This document shows positions 44,278-52,988 of a stretch of DNA of 55,571 nt, piece after piece. Within the stretch, counting starts at the first letter, position 1, and each line of letters starts with the position of its first letter. Below the pieces are notes generated by a model, which made no database searches, was not told the origin of the DNA, and saw only the letters and a list, made by a program, of their open reading frames with translations. The position numbers and the translations under genes are program-made. Source of the DNA: Ruminococcus sp. (GTDB lineage: Bacteria > Bacillota > Clostridia > Oscillospirales > Acutalibacteraceae); contig JAFRBX010000049.1 in NCBI GenBank assembly GCA_017404665.1, positions 1 to 55,571 on the forward strand, written 5' to 3'.

Positions 44278-45195
44278 ATGAGAGTTTTATACGGTTTAGA
44301 TGAATATCAGCCGCCTCAAAACGGTTCGAGCATCGCGCTGGGCTTTTTTGACGGCGTGCATTTGGGGCATAGGGCGGTCATCGGCGGATGCGTCAGGGAT
44401 CGCGGGGCGCTTAAAAGCGTGGTGCTGACCTTTGCACAGAGCCCGGCGAAGGCGCTTGGAAGACCGGCGCCGCCGCTGCTGAGCAGCAACGGGCGCAAAG
44501 CGGAGCTGATCGGAGCGCTCGGCGCGGACGAGTTGATTTTTGCGGATTTTGCCGCTGTCAAGGATATGAGCCCTGAAAAATTTGTTGAGGAGATCCTGTA
44601 CGAAAGGCTGAATGCGAAGCGGGTGACCTGCGGGTTCAACTATCGCTTCGGCAAGGGCGGCGCGGGGGATACCGCGGCGCTGGAGGCGCTGTGCGGCGCG
44701 CGCGGGATCAAGGTCTGTGTGACACAGCCGGTATATTGCGGCAAAGAGCAGGTCTCGTCCTCGCTGATCCGCGCGCGGATCGCGGCGGGGGAGATCGAAA
44801 GAGCGAATGAGATGCTCGGCTATCGCTATGCGATCGGAGGTGAGATCGGCGGCGGGAATCATATTGGCACGATGATGGGGTTCCCGACGGTGAATATCCC
44901 GATCGGGGACGGGCTGACCGTGCCGCGCTGCGGCGTGTATGCCTCGGATATCACGATCGGCGGCGTCAGGTACAAGGGCGCGACCGATATCGGTGTGCAT
45001 CCGACCGTCGGGGAGAATGAAAAGCCGCTGTGCGAAACGTTTTTGCTCGATTTCGCGGGCGGCGACCTGTACGGGAAAAAGGCGGTTTGTGAGTTGACGT
45101 CGTTTGTGCGTGAGGAAAGGCGGTTTGGGTCAAAGGAAGAGCTGGCGGCGCAGATCAAAAAGGATTGTGAAATGATATCGAAATTGAATAGATGA
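44278..45195 (+). CDS. ribF: Bifunctional riboflavin kinase / FAD synthetase
   Basis: This 305-residue RibF makes FMN and then FAD. The N-terminal nucleotidyltransferase has GFFDGVHLGH and CGFNYRFGKGGAGD; the C-terminal riboflavin kinase has GTMMGFPTVNI, GVYASDITIGG and FVREERRF. I start it at ATG 44278; a TTG two codons earlier is also in frame. Neither has a visible ribosome-binding site, and the start lies only 15-20 bases past the asnB terminator, so translation may depend on a very short leader. The rpsO/truB neighbours usual for ribF are absent. Confidence 0.92.
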   Translation: MRVLYGLDEYQPPQNGSSIALGFFDGVHLGHRAVIGGCVRDRGALKSVVLTFAQSPAKALGRPAPPLLSSNGRKAELIGALGADELIFADFAAVKDMSPEKFVEEILYERLNAKRVTCGFNYRFGKGGAGDTAALEALCGARGIKVCVTQPVYCGKEQVSSSLIRARIAAGEIERANEMLGYRYAIGGEIGGGNHIGTMMGFPTVNIPIGDGLTVPRCGVYASDITIGGVRYKGATDIGVHPTVGENEKPLCETFLLDFAGGDLYGKKAVCELTSFVREERRFGSKEELAAQIKKDCEMISKLNR

Positions 45196-45199
45196 GGAT

Positions 45200-45228
45200 A
45201 AGGCGCTCGGGTGAACCGGGCGCCTTTT
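45200..45228. terminator. Shared terminator, ribF and second dockerin gene
   Basis: AAGGCGCTCGG / CCGGGCGCCTT (one G-U pair) lies between two convergent genes, followed by TTCA on the plus strand and TTATTT on the minus strand. Confidence 0.8.
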
Positions 45229-45254
45229 CAAATAAGGAAGAAGAAATATGGTTA

Positions 45255-47015
45255 TCAGCCGTTGACAAGATAGCGCTGGAGCTTGGTCGCGTCGGTGACG
45301 TCACGCTCGCCGTCGCGGTCGAAGTCGGAGTAGTAGTGTACTGTCGCGCCGAAGTCGGCGGTGAGATAGAACGCGTCGTCCTCGGGATAGCTGCGGATCT
45401 TTGCTTCACAGCGCTGGATGATCGTCGCGTCGATGATCGATATGTCATTATCACCGTCGAGGTCGCCGAGCAGCCTGCCGCCGGTCAGCACTTCTTTGGT
45501 CACCTTGGTAAAGCCGTCATACTGAGCGGGATCGGTATAGACTGCGTCGACGAATTTGTCGTTCTTCACATCGTACACGCCGTAGCCGGTCTGGAAGGGT
45601 TTTTCCCAGTTGCTCGTTTCGATGACGCGGCTGCCGATGATCGCAGTCACCGGCATGGGGGAGCCGTAATTGCAGCTGCAGTTTACCAACGCCCAGTCGG
45701 TCTCGCCGTTCTTGTCCTGATGATAGTATAGCTCTTTGTAGTACACCAAGCCGTCTTGTCCGGTGGAGTAATCGCAGTCGTCGAGGTTGTAAAACGCTTT
45801 GAGCCGTTCCTTATACAATTGACCCTGAGAGGGTTCGGTCGGCTGATTCGGCTCCGTCGGTGTACCGAAATTGGTCGAGGTCGGCGGCTGGGTGGGTTTT
45901 TCCTCACAAAGCTCGGTGGGATACTGTTCCTGCAAAACTGCCTTCAGCATGCCGTCGATATAGGTTTCGCCGCCGCTGCCGTCGGGACGGAAGAAAACGT
46001 TGTAGTCGGAGCCGGTCGGATAGCTGTTGATCTCGCCGTGTTTATTGATCCAGCCATCGGCGGGGTACTGCTCACAGTCGCTCACCTGAGCGCCGTCCAT
46101 ATAATGAACGAGCTTGAAGCGGGTGCTTTGGCTTATATAGCGGCAGCGGTAATACTCGTTGTCAGAGGCGACGTAATAGAGCTTGTTCTCGGAGCGGATG
46201 ACGTCCGGCTCGCGGTCGGTGACAAAGTACCAGCCGTTGATCGCGGACTCCGGCTCGGTGTCGACGGGAGCGCTTGCGGGGGCGGCGGGGGCTTGGAGGT
46301 GCGCGCCGCCGATATGGTTGCCGTCTGCGTCAAAATGCTCGGGATTCAGGCAGTTGGCTTCGACGGAAATGAAGTTATCGCTCGTCTGTGCATAGCTGCC
46401 GTAGCAGCCGTTGCCGTAGTAGATATAGGGCTGGAAGCTGTAACTGAACGAAGGATGCATTTCAGGTACGACCACGCTGTCGGGATCGTAGACGAAGATA
46501 CAGCCGTCCATATTCTCCTCATTCGGGCTGCCCTCGGGGAGCGTGTCGAAATCACCCTCCCACGCGCCCTCGACGTAGAGATCGACGGAATGGGTCATTT
46601 GGCGATACTTCTCTGTTTCGCGCTCCGCTTGTGTCGCGTAAAAGCCGTTGTCCCAGATCGCTAAGGCGACGCCGTCGGGGATATCGGCGTAATAGACGCC
46701 CTGCTCATAGTCGTCGATCGACGCGCGATAGCCGGGATAGGTCTCGGGATTGACAGTGTCGCTGCCCCACCAGTAAATACCGGCGTAGTATTTGCCCTGA
46801 TACACGCTGTAGTCGCTGTACCAGTTATCCACCGCGGGCATTTTGAAATAGATGCGGCTCGTGGGGACGGACGCGCCGGTTTGGGCTTCATAGACGGAGA
46901 TCGCTTCATCGGTGAACTGCAGCGCGGATTGGTTGACGATCTCCGCGTTGGCGGTCGCTGTGACCGTCAGGGTCAGCAGGATGATCGCGAGAATGATACT
47001 CACTGCTTTTTTCAT
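45255..47015 (-). CDS. Large secreted dockerin protein sharing a domain with the first
   Basis: This 586-residue exported protein has a signal peptide (1-24), a domain of about 200 residues (40-235) homologous to that of the 38405-39385 protein, and an alanine/proline linker. A middle module (about 260-375) has WYF and YNVFFRPDGSGGETY. A Thr/Pro-rich linker, another module (about 400-505) and a dockerin-like end (GDLDGDNDISIIDAT and DFDRDGERDVTDATKLQRYL) follow. No catalytic signature was recognised, so it is more likely a binding or structural component. AGGAGG lies seven bases before ATG. It is downstream of the sigma/anti-sigma genes in the same direction. Confidence 0.82.
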   Translation of the reverse strand: MKKAVSIILAIILLTLTVTATANAEIVNQSALQFTDEAISVYEAQTGASVPTSRIYFKMPAVDNWYSDYSVYQGKYYAGIYWWGSDTVNPETYPGYRASIDDYEQGVYYADIPDGVALAIWDNGFYATQAERETEKYRQMTHSVDLYVEGAWEGDFDTLPEGSPNEENMDGCIFVYDPDSVVVPEMHPSFSYSFQPYIYYGNGCYGSYAQTSDNFISVEANCLNPEHFDADGNHIGGAHLQAPAAPASAPVDTEPESAINGWYFVTDREPDVIRSENKLYYVASDNEYYRCRYISQSTRFKLVHYMDGAQVSDCEQYPADGWINKHGEINSYPTGSDYNVFFRPDGSGGETYIDGMLKAVLQEQYPTELCEEKPTQPPTSTNFGTPTEPNQPTEPSQGQLYKERLKAFYNLDDCDYSTGQDGLVYYKELYYHQDKNGETDWALVNCSCNYGSPMPVTAIIGSRVIETSNWEKPFQTGYGVYDVKNDKFVDAVYTDPAQYDGFTKVTKEVLTGGRLLGDLDGDNDISIIDATIIQRCEAKIRSYPEDDAFYLTADFGATVHYYSDFDRDGERDVTDATKLQRYLVNG

Positions 47016-47032
47016 GTTAATTCCTCCTATTT

Positions 47033-47070
47033 TAGTGGTCAGTGGTCAGTAGCCAGTGGTTAGTTGTTAG
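47033..47070. repeat. Heptad repeat array 11 (about 5 units)
   Basis: TAGTGGT, CAGTGGT, CAGTAGC, CAGTGGT, TAGTTGT. It occupies nearly the whole gap between the anti-sigma gene and the second dockerin gene. Confidence 0.75.
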
Positions 47071-47073
47071 ATT

Positions 47074-48147
47074 TTAAGAGGCGCTGAGATAGGCGCTGCC
47101 GGTGACGAGGCTTTTGCCCGAGCCGGTATAGAACTCGTAGCGGTAACAGCCGTCCTCGGGGAGGATGCCGTAGTCGCGCGGGGTATAGGAGAGGGTCCTG
47201 CTGTTGTAGGTCAGCGTCAGCGTCGCGACATGCTGATCGGAGTACAGATCGCTGTCGCCATAGAGATTTCCGTCGCTGTCATAGATCCGACAATAAACCA
47301 CGCCGCCCTCTCTGTTGATCGCCGATACCGTGAACGCTGAAACATAATAAACGTTGACAGACTCTTTGTAGCGGCTTTCGGTCGACTTGGGTTCGGTCGG
47401 CGTCGTCGGATCCTCCCATGTCGGCTCCGTCGGGTTTTCCCACGGTGTGGCGGTGGGAGAGGACTGCCCTTCGGTGGGAGCTTCGGTGCTGTCCCATCCG
47501 TGGGGTCCGTTCGGGATGACGCCACCTTCGGTCGGCTCTTCGATATCTTCCTCGGTCGGCAGCTCGGTGGGGCGGACAGCGGGCACGGTGGGAGAGGGCT
47601 TTGCCGTCGGATCGGTTTTGCCGCTGTTGGTAGGAGATGGGGTCGTCGCGGCGGGTCTGCCGCCTGTTTCGGTCGCTTGGGGCTTTGTCGTCGGGGAGAC
47701 ACTGCCGCTTGAGGTGGGATTTGGGCTGTTGGTGGGCGCGGTATGATCGGAGCCGCCGAAGATACGTTCAAAAAATTGAGCGATACCGGACTTGGGCTCG
47801 GTCGGCTGTGTGCTGTCCTGCCGATCGGGGTCGGCGGGGACGATGACGATCTCGGTGGCGACGGTCTCGCCGCTTGTATTGGTGGACCATACGATCTCTG
47901 TTGACAGTGCGTTGTCGGTGGAAGACGGCTTAACGATGACGGGCGTTTTACCGCCGGTGGCAAAAACCAGCGCGAGACTCAATGCCGTGACTAGAACGAG
48001 GCTCGCCGCGGCGGCGATCACGCGGGGCTTGCGCCAAAGGGGGACGGCGCGTTTTTGCTCCACAGCTTCGGGGATCGCGAGCAGGCGCTCCATCAGCTCA
48101 TCGGGAACGGTCAGGTTATCCAAGGTACGGAATTTCAGCTCTTTCAT
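47074..48147 (-). CDS. Membrane anti-sigma factor-like protein with extracellular domain
   Basis: This 357-residue protein has a short cytoplasmic part (1-40, LTVPDELMERLLAIP), one membrane helix (about 42-64) and a long Thr/Pro/Ser-rich stalk (about 110-255). A beta-rich outer domain (about 260-357, VNVYYVSAFTVSAINREGG...) follows. Its start overlaps the upstream ECF sigma gene by 4 bases, which is the usual sign of a cognate anti-sigma factor. The zinc HxxxCxxC motif of ZAS anti-sigmas is absent. The layout recalls the RsgI proteins of cellulosome-making clostridia, where an outer domain senses polysaccharide. I infer that role only from layout and context. Confidence 0.7.
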   Translation of the reverse strand: MKELKFRTLDNLTVPDELMERLLAIPEAVEQKRAVPLWRKPRVIAAAASLVLVTALSLALVFATGGKTPVIVKPSSTDNALSTEIVWSTNTSGETVATEIVIVPADPDRQDSTQPTEPKSGIAQFFERIFGGSDHTAPTNSPNPTSSGSVSPTTKPQATETGGRPAATTPSPTNSGKTDPTAKPSPTVPAVRPTELPTEEDIEEPTEGGVIPNGPHGWDSTEAPTEGQSSPTATPWENPTEPTWEDPTTPTEPKSTESRYKESVNVYYVSAFTVSAINREGGVVYCRIYDSDGNLYGDSDLYSDQHVATLTLTYNSRTLSYTPRDYGILPEDGCYRYEFYTGSGKSLVTGSAYLSAS

Positions 48148-48638
48148 GCGTCATCACCTCCGTACAGTTCTTTGAGCATGCGGCGTCCGCGGGAAAGAAG
48201 TGATTTGACGGTGCCGCTTTTGGTATTGAGAATAACCGCGATCTCATCGACCTTGTAATCTTCATAATAGTGAAGATAAAGCACCTCGCGGTATTTCGGC
48301 TTGAGGCTGAGCAGCGCACGGGTCAAGTCGCGGGCTTCGTCGTCGTCTCTGTCCGAAGAGGGGGAAGGACAGTTTTCGAGCTGATCCAGCGGCACAAAGC
48401 GGCTGCTCAGGCGGCGGCTTTTGCGGCATTCGTTGATCGCAACGCGCAGCAGCCAAGCCTTGAGATGGTTTTCATCATTGAAATCGGGGGAGCTTCGGTA
48501 CAGCTGAACGAAGGTGTTCTGCACGCAGTCATCCACGTCGGCGTTTCCGCTTAAGCGAACGACACAGGCGGTGTATACCGTCTTGGCGTATTTGTGCACT
48601 GCTTCCTCGTAGCTGAGCTGAGCATAAAGCCGCGCCAT
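48144..48638 (-). CDS. ECF-type RNA polymerase sigma factor
   Basis: This 164-residue extracytoplasmic-function sigma factor has region 2 (EEAVHKYAKTVYTAC..., DVDDCVQNTFVQLYRS, AWLLRVAINECRK) and region 4 (LKPKYREVLYLHYYEDYKVDEIA, then [15 protein letters not shown]). It would direct RNA polymerase to a small regulon. I favour ATG 48638, six bases after a G-rich ribosome site; ATG 48644 sits too close to that site. It overlaps the anti-sigma gene by 4 bases; the second dockerin gene follows in the same direction, so these three may be one operon. Confidence 0.88.
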   Translation of the reverse strand: MARLYAQLSYEEAVHKYAKTVYTACVVRLSGNADVDDCVQNTFVQLYRSSPDFNDENHLKAWLLRVAINECRKSRRLSSRFVPLDQLENCPSPSSDRDDDEARDLTRALLSLKPKYREVLYLHYYEDYKVDEIAVILNTKSGTVKSLLSRGRRMLKELYGGDDA

Positions 48639-48698
48639 CTTCATCCCCCCTTCTACTATATAAATGCATGAACGCGCCGTTTGGTTGCGTATGATGAT

Positions 48699-48747
48699 AA
48701 AAAAAGTCATTCTGAGGATCGATACGGGAATATCTCCTCAGAATGAC
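48699..48747 (-). terminator. Terminator of the YfhO gene, also a palindromic repeat
   Basis: On the minus strand GTCATTCTGAGGA, a 16-base loop, TCCTCAGAATGAC, then seven T. The GTCATTCTGAGG arm resembles a widespread palindromic repeat. Confidence 0.85.
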
Positions 48748-48758
48748 AATATGATCGT

Positions 48759-51700
48759 TTATTCTGCTGCGGGTATTTCTTCCGTTTCGGCAGAAGAGGA
48801 ATCTTCTGTCAAAACATCCTTGCTGTCGGCGGGAGTTTTTTTCACTTTGACTTTCGCAAACAGCTTCTCACGCTTCGGGTACAGGATGCACAGCGCGATG
48901 AAAATGATCAGCGCGAGCAGTGTGCAGCACAGACCCGGGACAAAGCCCTGAGGCGTGTACTTCAGCTCGATGTTGTGCGTGCCTGCGCTCAGCGGGAATG
49001 CTACCAGCGCTTTTCCGACGGGGGTCAGCTCGGTCTCCTGTCCGTCCACATAGGCTTTCCAGCCCGCAGAGTAGGAAATTGAGGTGTAGAACAAGCCGTC
49101 CTCCTTGGCGTTGATGATGCCGGAAATGCGGGTATCGGTCACCTCTTTGGCGCTGAGCGCGGACTGTGAGAGCTTTGCATAGCCCTGTTGGAAAAGCTCT
49201 TCGTTGAACATCGCGCAGGTGGCGGTGATGGAGCCGGAGGTGCTGTTGTTCATAGCTGCATGCAGGGTGATCTTATCGCCCTGTTTGACGCTGCCGACCA
49301 TCATGATGAACGGACGCTTGATATAATAGCCGATCACCTCGCTGTCGTTGACAAGGATGGAGACGTTGTCGGTGGAGGCGGAATAATAAGCGCAGACGAC
49401 GCCGTCGCTCGGGGCGATATAGTCGATGTCGTACGCTTCGTTGCCGGAGGAGGAATTGTAGGTGAAGGAGCCGTTGCCCGAGGAGCTGACGGAGCCGCTT
49501 TGAGTGCCTGCCGACTGGGAGGTGCTCTCGATATAGTTGTAGATATTGCCCTGCAGTCCCGTTACCGTTTCAAAGAGACGGTTCTGGTTGTCCATAGGGT
49601 TGGAAACCGCGGTCTCGACGTTGTAGTCCGCAAGGGCGGAATTGACCATGAAGCCCTGCGGCAGATAATACTTGCTGCGCATGAGCTTGACATTGCCGCT
49701 CTGGTAAACAAGCTCGTTATGGGTGGTATCGAGATAAGCGCCGTAGGGAGCGATCAGGTATTTGACGTTGAGCATCAGGTTAGTGAAGGGGGAGCTCTCC
49801 TGATAGGTGAAGCGGTTGGAGGCGACCCATCCGCAGATGCCGAACTTTTCCATGTAGGCGGTGACGTCTTTATTCGTCATCGAGTTGAACATAGAAATGC
49901 CGTCGGCGCCGATGAGGGCGTTATCGTTGAGGGAATGGTACTTGTTGACCTCGGTGCGGGGCAGATCGACGGTCCCTTCTTCCAGCTCCTTGGCTTTTGC
50001 GACGCAGTTGAGGGTGTCTTGTCCGCCTAAGGGGAAGGAGGTCGCGTCGGTCACGCCGTTGGTTTTGACGCCTCCCGCGGCGGAGAACATGCCTTCGACC
50101 AGCGCGATGATCAGAAGAAGAACAGACAAGACGACCTTGGTCATCGCGTGGTTTTTGTTCATATCCTTAGAGGAGATCAGCAGCACTGCCGCAGCGGTGA
50201 GGAGAATGATGACGATCGCCATGAAGATATAGAAGCTGTTTTCGGCGTTCTGACTGATCGCCGCATTGATCAGCTTGCCGTTCGTCAGGATGATCACTGC
50301 GGCTGCGACGCCGATCGCTCCGGCGCCGATTGTCACGGCGATGCGCGGGATGCGCGTGCGCAGGGAATACAGCAGAACCCACGCGGCGATGACGCCGCCG
50401 ATAAAGCCGGACAGCAGAATGGGATCGACATCTGAGGCGGATTCGAAGATCGAAGAAACCTTGACGCTCTCACCGTCAAAATACGTGGAGGCGATGCCCA
50501 GATAGATAGCAAACGCCAGTAACGCGCCGATGACGGAGACCGGCTTGATGCTGTCGATATACATGAACACGCGGAATGCCATGTAGATCAGCAGGAACGA
50601 GTACAGGAACGAGAAGCGGTGCGGCAGCATGTTGGGGAAGTGGAAGCCGTGCCACACGAAATCGAGCTGGCGGATGATGAAGCTGAGCATGAAGAACAGC
50701 CATAACGCGCCGCAGAAGATGCGCTCGCGCTTTTTGATCTTGGGGCAGAAGAAGAACAGCAGCCCGAGGAAGATGACGAAAACGCCGCAATAGACGTTGG
50801 GCAGACCTTCGCGGATCGTGGGCTGGGTAAACGCGACGGAGTTGGCAATCGTCTTGCCGATGCCCTCCAGCACGCCGCCGAAATCAGCGGTGCTGCCGAT
50901 ATTGATGGCAAACTGCTTGGGGAAGGTGTTGTCGGACGAGTGGGTATACTGCAGCGCAAAATACGCGGGCAGGGTGAGGATCGCCGACATCAGAATGGAC
51001 AGGATCGAGAAGCCCGCCATCCTGAGAAAACGGAACAACAGATCTTTCCAGCCTTTGAATTCGACGATGCAATAGCCGACAGAAACAAAGAATACAAAAA
51101 TGCAGACAAACAGTCCGATGTAGTAGTTGGCGAGGATCGACAGCGCCAGCGCGATGACATACAGGCGGAACTTGCCCTCCTTGAGCAGCGCGAAGGTGCC
51201 CGCGATCACCAGCGGGAGCAGCGCGATGGAATCCAGCCAGATAACGTTCCAGTAATAGCCCATGATGAAGGCGCACAGCGCGTACATGACGCCGAACGCG
51301 GTGATGGAGACGTCCCGGCGCTTGAAGGTGATCTTGAGGAACAAAGCGTAGAAGCAGCCTGCAAGACCGATCTTGACGCAGGTGATGATATACAGGAACT
51401 CTTTGAGCTTATCCGCGGGGACCAGCACCGACAGGAAGTTGAGGGGGCTCGCGAGATAGTAGGACATCAGCGCAACATAGTTGGTGCCGCCGCCGCTTTT
51501 CCAAGTCCACAGCAGCGAGCCGCCGTGCTGGAGCTTGTCCTGAAAATCGACGAGGAAGGGGTAATACTGGTGCCACAGGTCGGTGACCAAAATTTGGTTG
51601 GTGCCGAAGGGCGACACACCCGCGATCTTGAACCCGAAAAACATCAGGACAAATGGAATGAAGAACGCAAGGAAGAGGTATATCCATACCCCGAAGCGGT

Positions 51701-51788
51701 CAAAAAACGACCCTTTGGCTAAGGTCGGCTGTCCGCTCGGCGGGGTAAAGGCGGCATTCTTTTTCGCCTTAGTAGCTTTAGCTGTCAT
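48759..51788 (-). CDS. yfhO: YfhO-family membrane glycosyltransferase-like protein
   Basis: This 1009-residue protein has about 13 membrane segments in its first 570 residues, a large outer domain and a final membrane helix near 955-975, then an acidic cytoplasmic tail. The early VTDLWHQYYPFLVDF stretch is typical of YfhO. In Bacillus and Listeria YfhO-type proteins transfer sugars from an undecaprenyl carrier onto teichoic acid outside the cell. The neighbouring divergent genes encode the matching glycosyltransferase and GtrA-type flippase. Start: AAGGAGCAACCT before ATG. The acceptor polymer in this organism is unknown. Confidence 0.85.
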   Translation of the reverse strand: MTAKATKAKKNAAFTPPSGQPTLAKGSFFDRFGVWIYLFLAFFIPFVLMFFGFKIAGVSPFGTNQILVTDLWHQYYPFLVDFQDKLQHGGSLLWTWKSGGGTNYVALMSYYLASPLNFLSVLVPADKLKEFLYIITCVKIGLAGCFYALFLKITFKRRDVSITAFGVMYALCAFIMGYYWNVIWLDSIALLPLVIAGTFALLKEGKFRLYVIALALSILANYYIGLFVCIFVFFVSVGYCIVEFKGWKDLLFRFLRMAGFSILSILMSAILTLPAYFALQYTHSSDNTFPKQFAINIGSTADFGGVLEGIGKTIANSVAFTQPTIREGLPNVYCGVFVIFLGLLFFFCPKIKKRERIFCGALWLFFMLSFIIRQLDFVWHGFHFPNMLPHRFSFLYSFLLIYMAFRVFMYIDSIKPVSVIGALLAFAIYLGIASTYFDGESVKVSSIFESASDVDPILLSGFIGGVIAAWVLLYSLRTRIPRIAVTIGAGAIGVAAAVIILTNGKLINAAISQNAENSFYIFMAIVIILLTAAAVLLISSKDMNKNHAMTKVVLSVLLLIIALVEGMFSAAGGVKTNGVTDATSFPLGGQDTLNCVAKAKELEEGTVDLPRTEVNKYHSLNDNALIGADGISMFNSMTNKDVTAYMEKFGICGWVASNRFTYQESSPFTNLMLNVKYLIAPYGAYLDTTHNELVYQSGNVKLMRSKYYLPQGFMVNSALADYNVETAVSNPMDNQNRLFETVTGLQGNIYNYIESTSQSAGTQSGSVSSSGNGSFTYNSSSGNEAYDIDYIAPSDGVVCAYYSASTDNVSILVNDSEVIGYYIKRPFIMMVGSVKQGDKITLHAAMNNSTSGSITATCAMFNEELFQQGYAKLSQSALSAKEVTDTRISGIINAKEDGLFYTSISYSAGWKAYVDGQETELTPVGKALVAFPLSAGTHNIELKYTPQGFVPGLCCTLLALIIFIALCILYPKREKLFAKVKVKKTPADSKDVLTEDSSSAETEEIPAAE

Positions 51789-51878
51789 AGGTTGCTCCTT
51801 TATTTGGAAATCGGGTAAATCGGCAACACGATCATGGCGATCGCTTTACGGTTTCATCCCGGAAATGCATACACAACT

Positions 51879-51907
51879 ATATTACCATCATTTTGCGGTG
51901 AGGTAAA
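51879..51907 (-). promoter_or_regulatory. Predicted yfhO promoter
   Basis: On the minus strand TTTACC, 17 bases, TAATAT. Confidence 0.5.
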
Positions 51908-51946
51908 CACTAATTCCGGATTTTTTGAAAAATTTTTTCACAGGCG

Positions 51947-51975
51947 TTTACACGGTATGATTATTTTGATATAAT
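51947..51975 (+). promoter_or_regulatory. Predicted glycosyltransferase-gtrA promoter
   Basis: TTTACA, 17 bases, TATAAT, about 68 bases before the glycosyltransferase start. It faces away from the yfhO promoter in the 254-base divergent gap. Confidence 0.7.
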
Positions 51976-52042
51976 AACATTTTAGAGTATACAGCATAAC
52001 TCCTCAATATCTGCTTGATACAACCATCACGGAGGTGTGTGA

Positions 52043-52987
52043 ATGAAGCTGATCGATATCGTTGTCCCCTGTTATAACGAGGAAGAGGTCCTTCCGCTGT
52101 TTATCGAGGAGACAAATAAGGTGATCGCGACGATCCCCGACTATGATTTTCGCTATATTTTTGTGAACGACGGCTCCAAGGACGGTACCCTCAGGGTGCT
52201 GCGCGAGCTTGCCGATACCTATTACAACGCGAAATATATCTCTTTCTCCCGCAATTTCGGCAAGGAGAGCGCCATGTACGCGGGGCTGGAGCACTCCACG
52301 GGCGATTATGTGATCGTCATGGACGCCGATCTGCAGCATCCGCCGGCGATGTTCCCGCAGATGATCGCGGGCGTGGAGGAAGGCTATGACTGCTGTGCGC
52401 TGTACCGCGCCAAGCAAAAGGGAGAGAACCCGATCAGACAGCTGGTCTCGAAGATTTTCTTCGGCTTCCAGAATAAGATTTCTGATGTAAAGATGCCCGA
52501 CGGCGCAGTGGACTACCGCATTATGTCGCGCCAGATGGTGGACAGCATCATCCGCCTGTGTGAGAAGCAGCGCTTTTCGAAGGGCTTGTTCTGCTGGGTC
52601 GGCTATCAGACCAAATGGATCGAGTATCAGAACGTCGAGCGTACCGTCGGCACCACCAAATGGAGCTTCTGGAGCCTGTTCAAGTACGCGCTGGACGGCA
52701 TCACGAGCTTTTCGGTATCGCCGCTGCGGTTTATCGCGGTGCTGGGCTTTGTGATCTCGGCGCTGGCGTTCATCTGGATCATCATCACGCTGATCCAGAC
52801 GCTGATCATGGGCATCGCGGTGCCGGGCTATGTCACGACGCTGTGCGCGGTGCTGTTCATGGGCGGCATCATCGAGATGTCGGTCGGCGTGCTGGGCGAA
52901 TATATCGGACGCATCTATATCGAGTCGAAGGACAGACCGATCTATATCGCCAAGGAAACGAACTTAGAGGATGAGGAAGACTACTAA
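52043..52987 (+). CDS. Polyprenyl-phosphate glycosyltransferase (CsbB/GtrB-like, GT2)
   Basis: This 314-residue family 2 glycosyltransferase loads a sugar onto undecaprenyl phosphate at the inner membrane face. It opens IDIVVPCYNEEEVLP and has the nucleotide-sugar motif MDADLQHPP near 92-100. The conserved ...VDYRIMSRQMVD and VGTTKWSFWSLFKYALDG follow, and two C-terminal membrane helices (about 232-256 and 268-290). The next gene encodes a GtrA-type protein one base after its stop, and YfhO is divergent. That combination corresponds to the known three-component extracellular glycosylation machinery. Confidence 0.88.
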   Translation: MKLIDIVVPCYNEEEVLPLFIEETNKVIATIPDYDFRYIFVNDGSKDGTLRVLRELADTYYNAKYISFSRNFGKESAMYAGLEHSTGDYVIVMDADLQHPPAMFPQMIAGVEEGYDCCALYRAKQKGENPIRQLVSKIFFGFQNKISDVKMPDGAVDYRIMSRQMVDSIIRLCEKQRFSKGLFCWVGYQTKWIEYQNVERTVGTTKWSFWSLFKYALDGITSFSVSPLRFIAVLGFVISALAFIWIIITLIQTLIMGIAVPGYVTTLCAVLFMGGIIEMSVGVLGEYIGRIYIESKDRPIYIAKETNLEDEEDY

Positions 52988-52988
52988 G

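Noticed and set aside
46823-46831. TTATCCAC-type DnaA box in the second dockerin gene
   Set aside because: The isolated match lies within a coding sequence, 30 kb from the origin, and is explained by chance.
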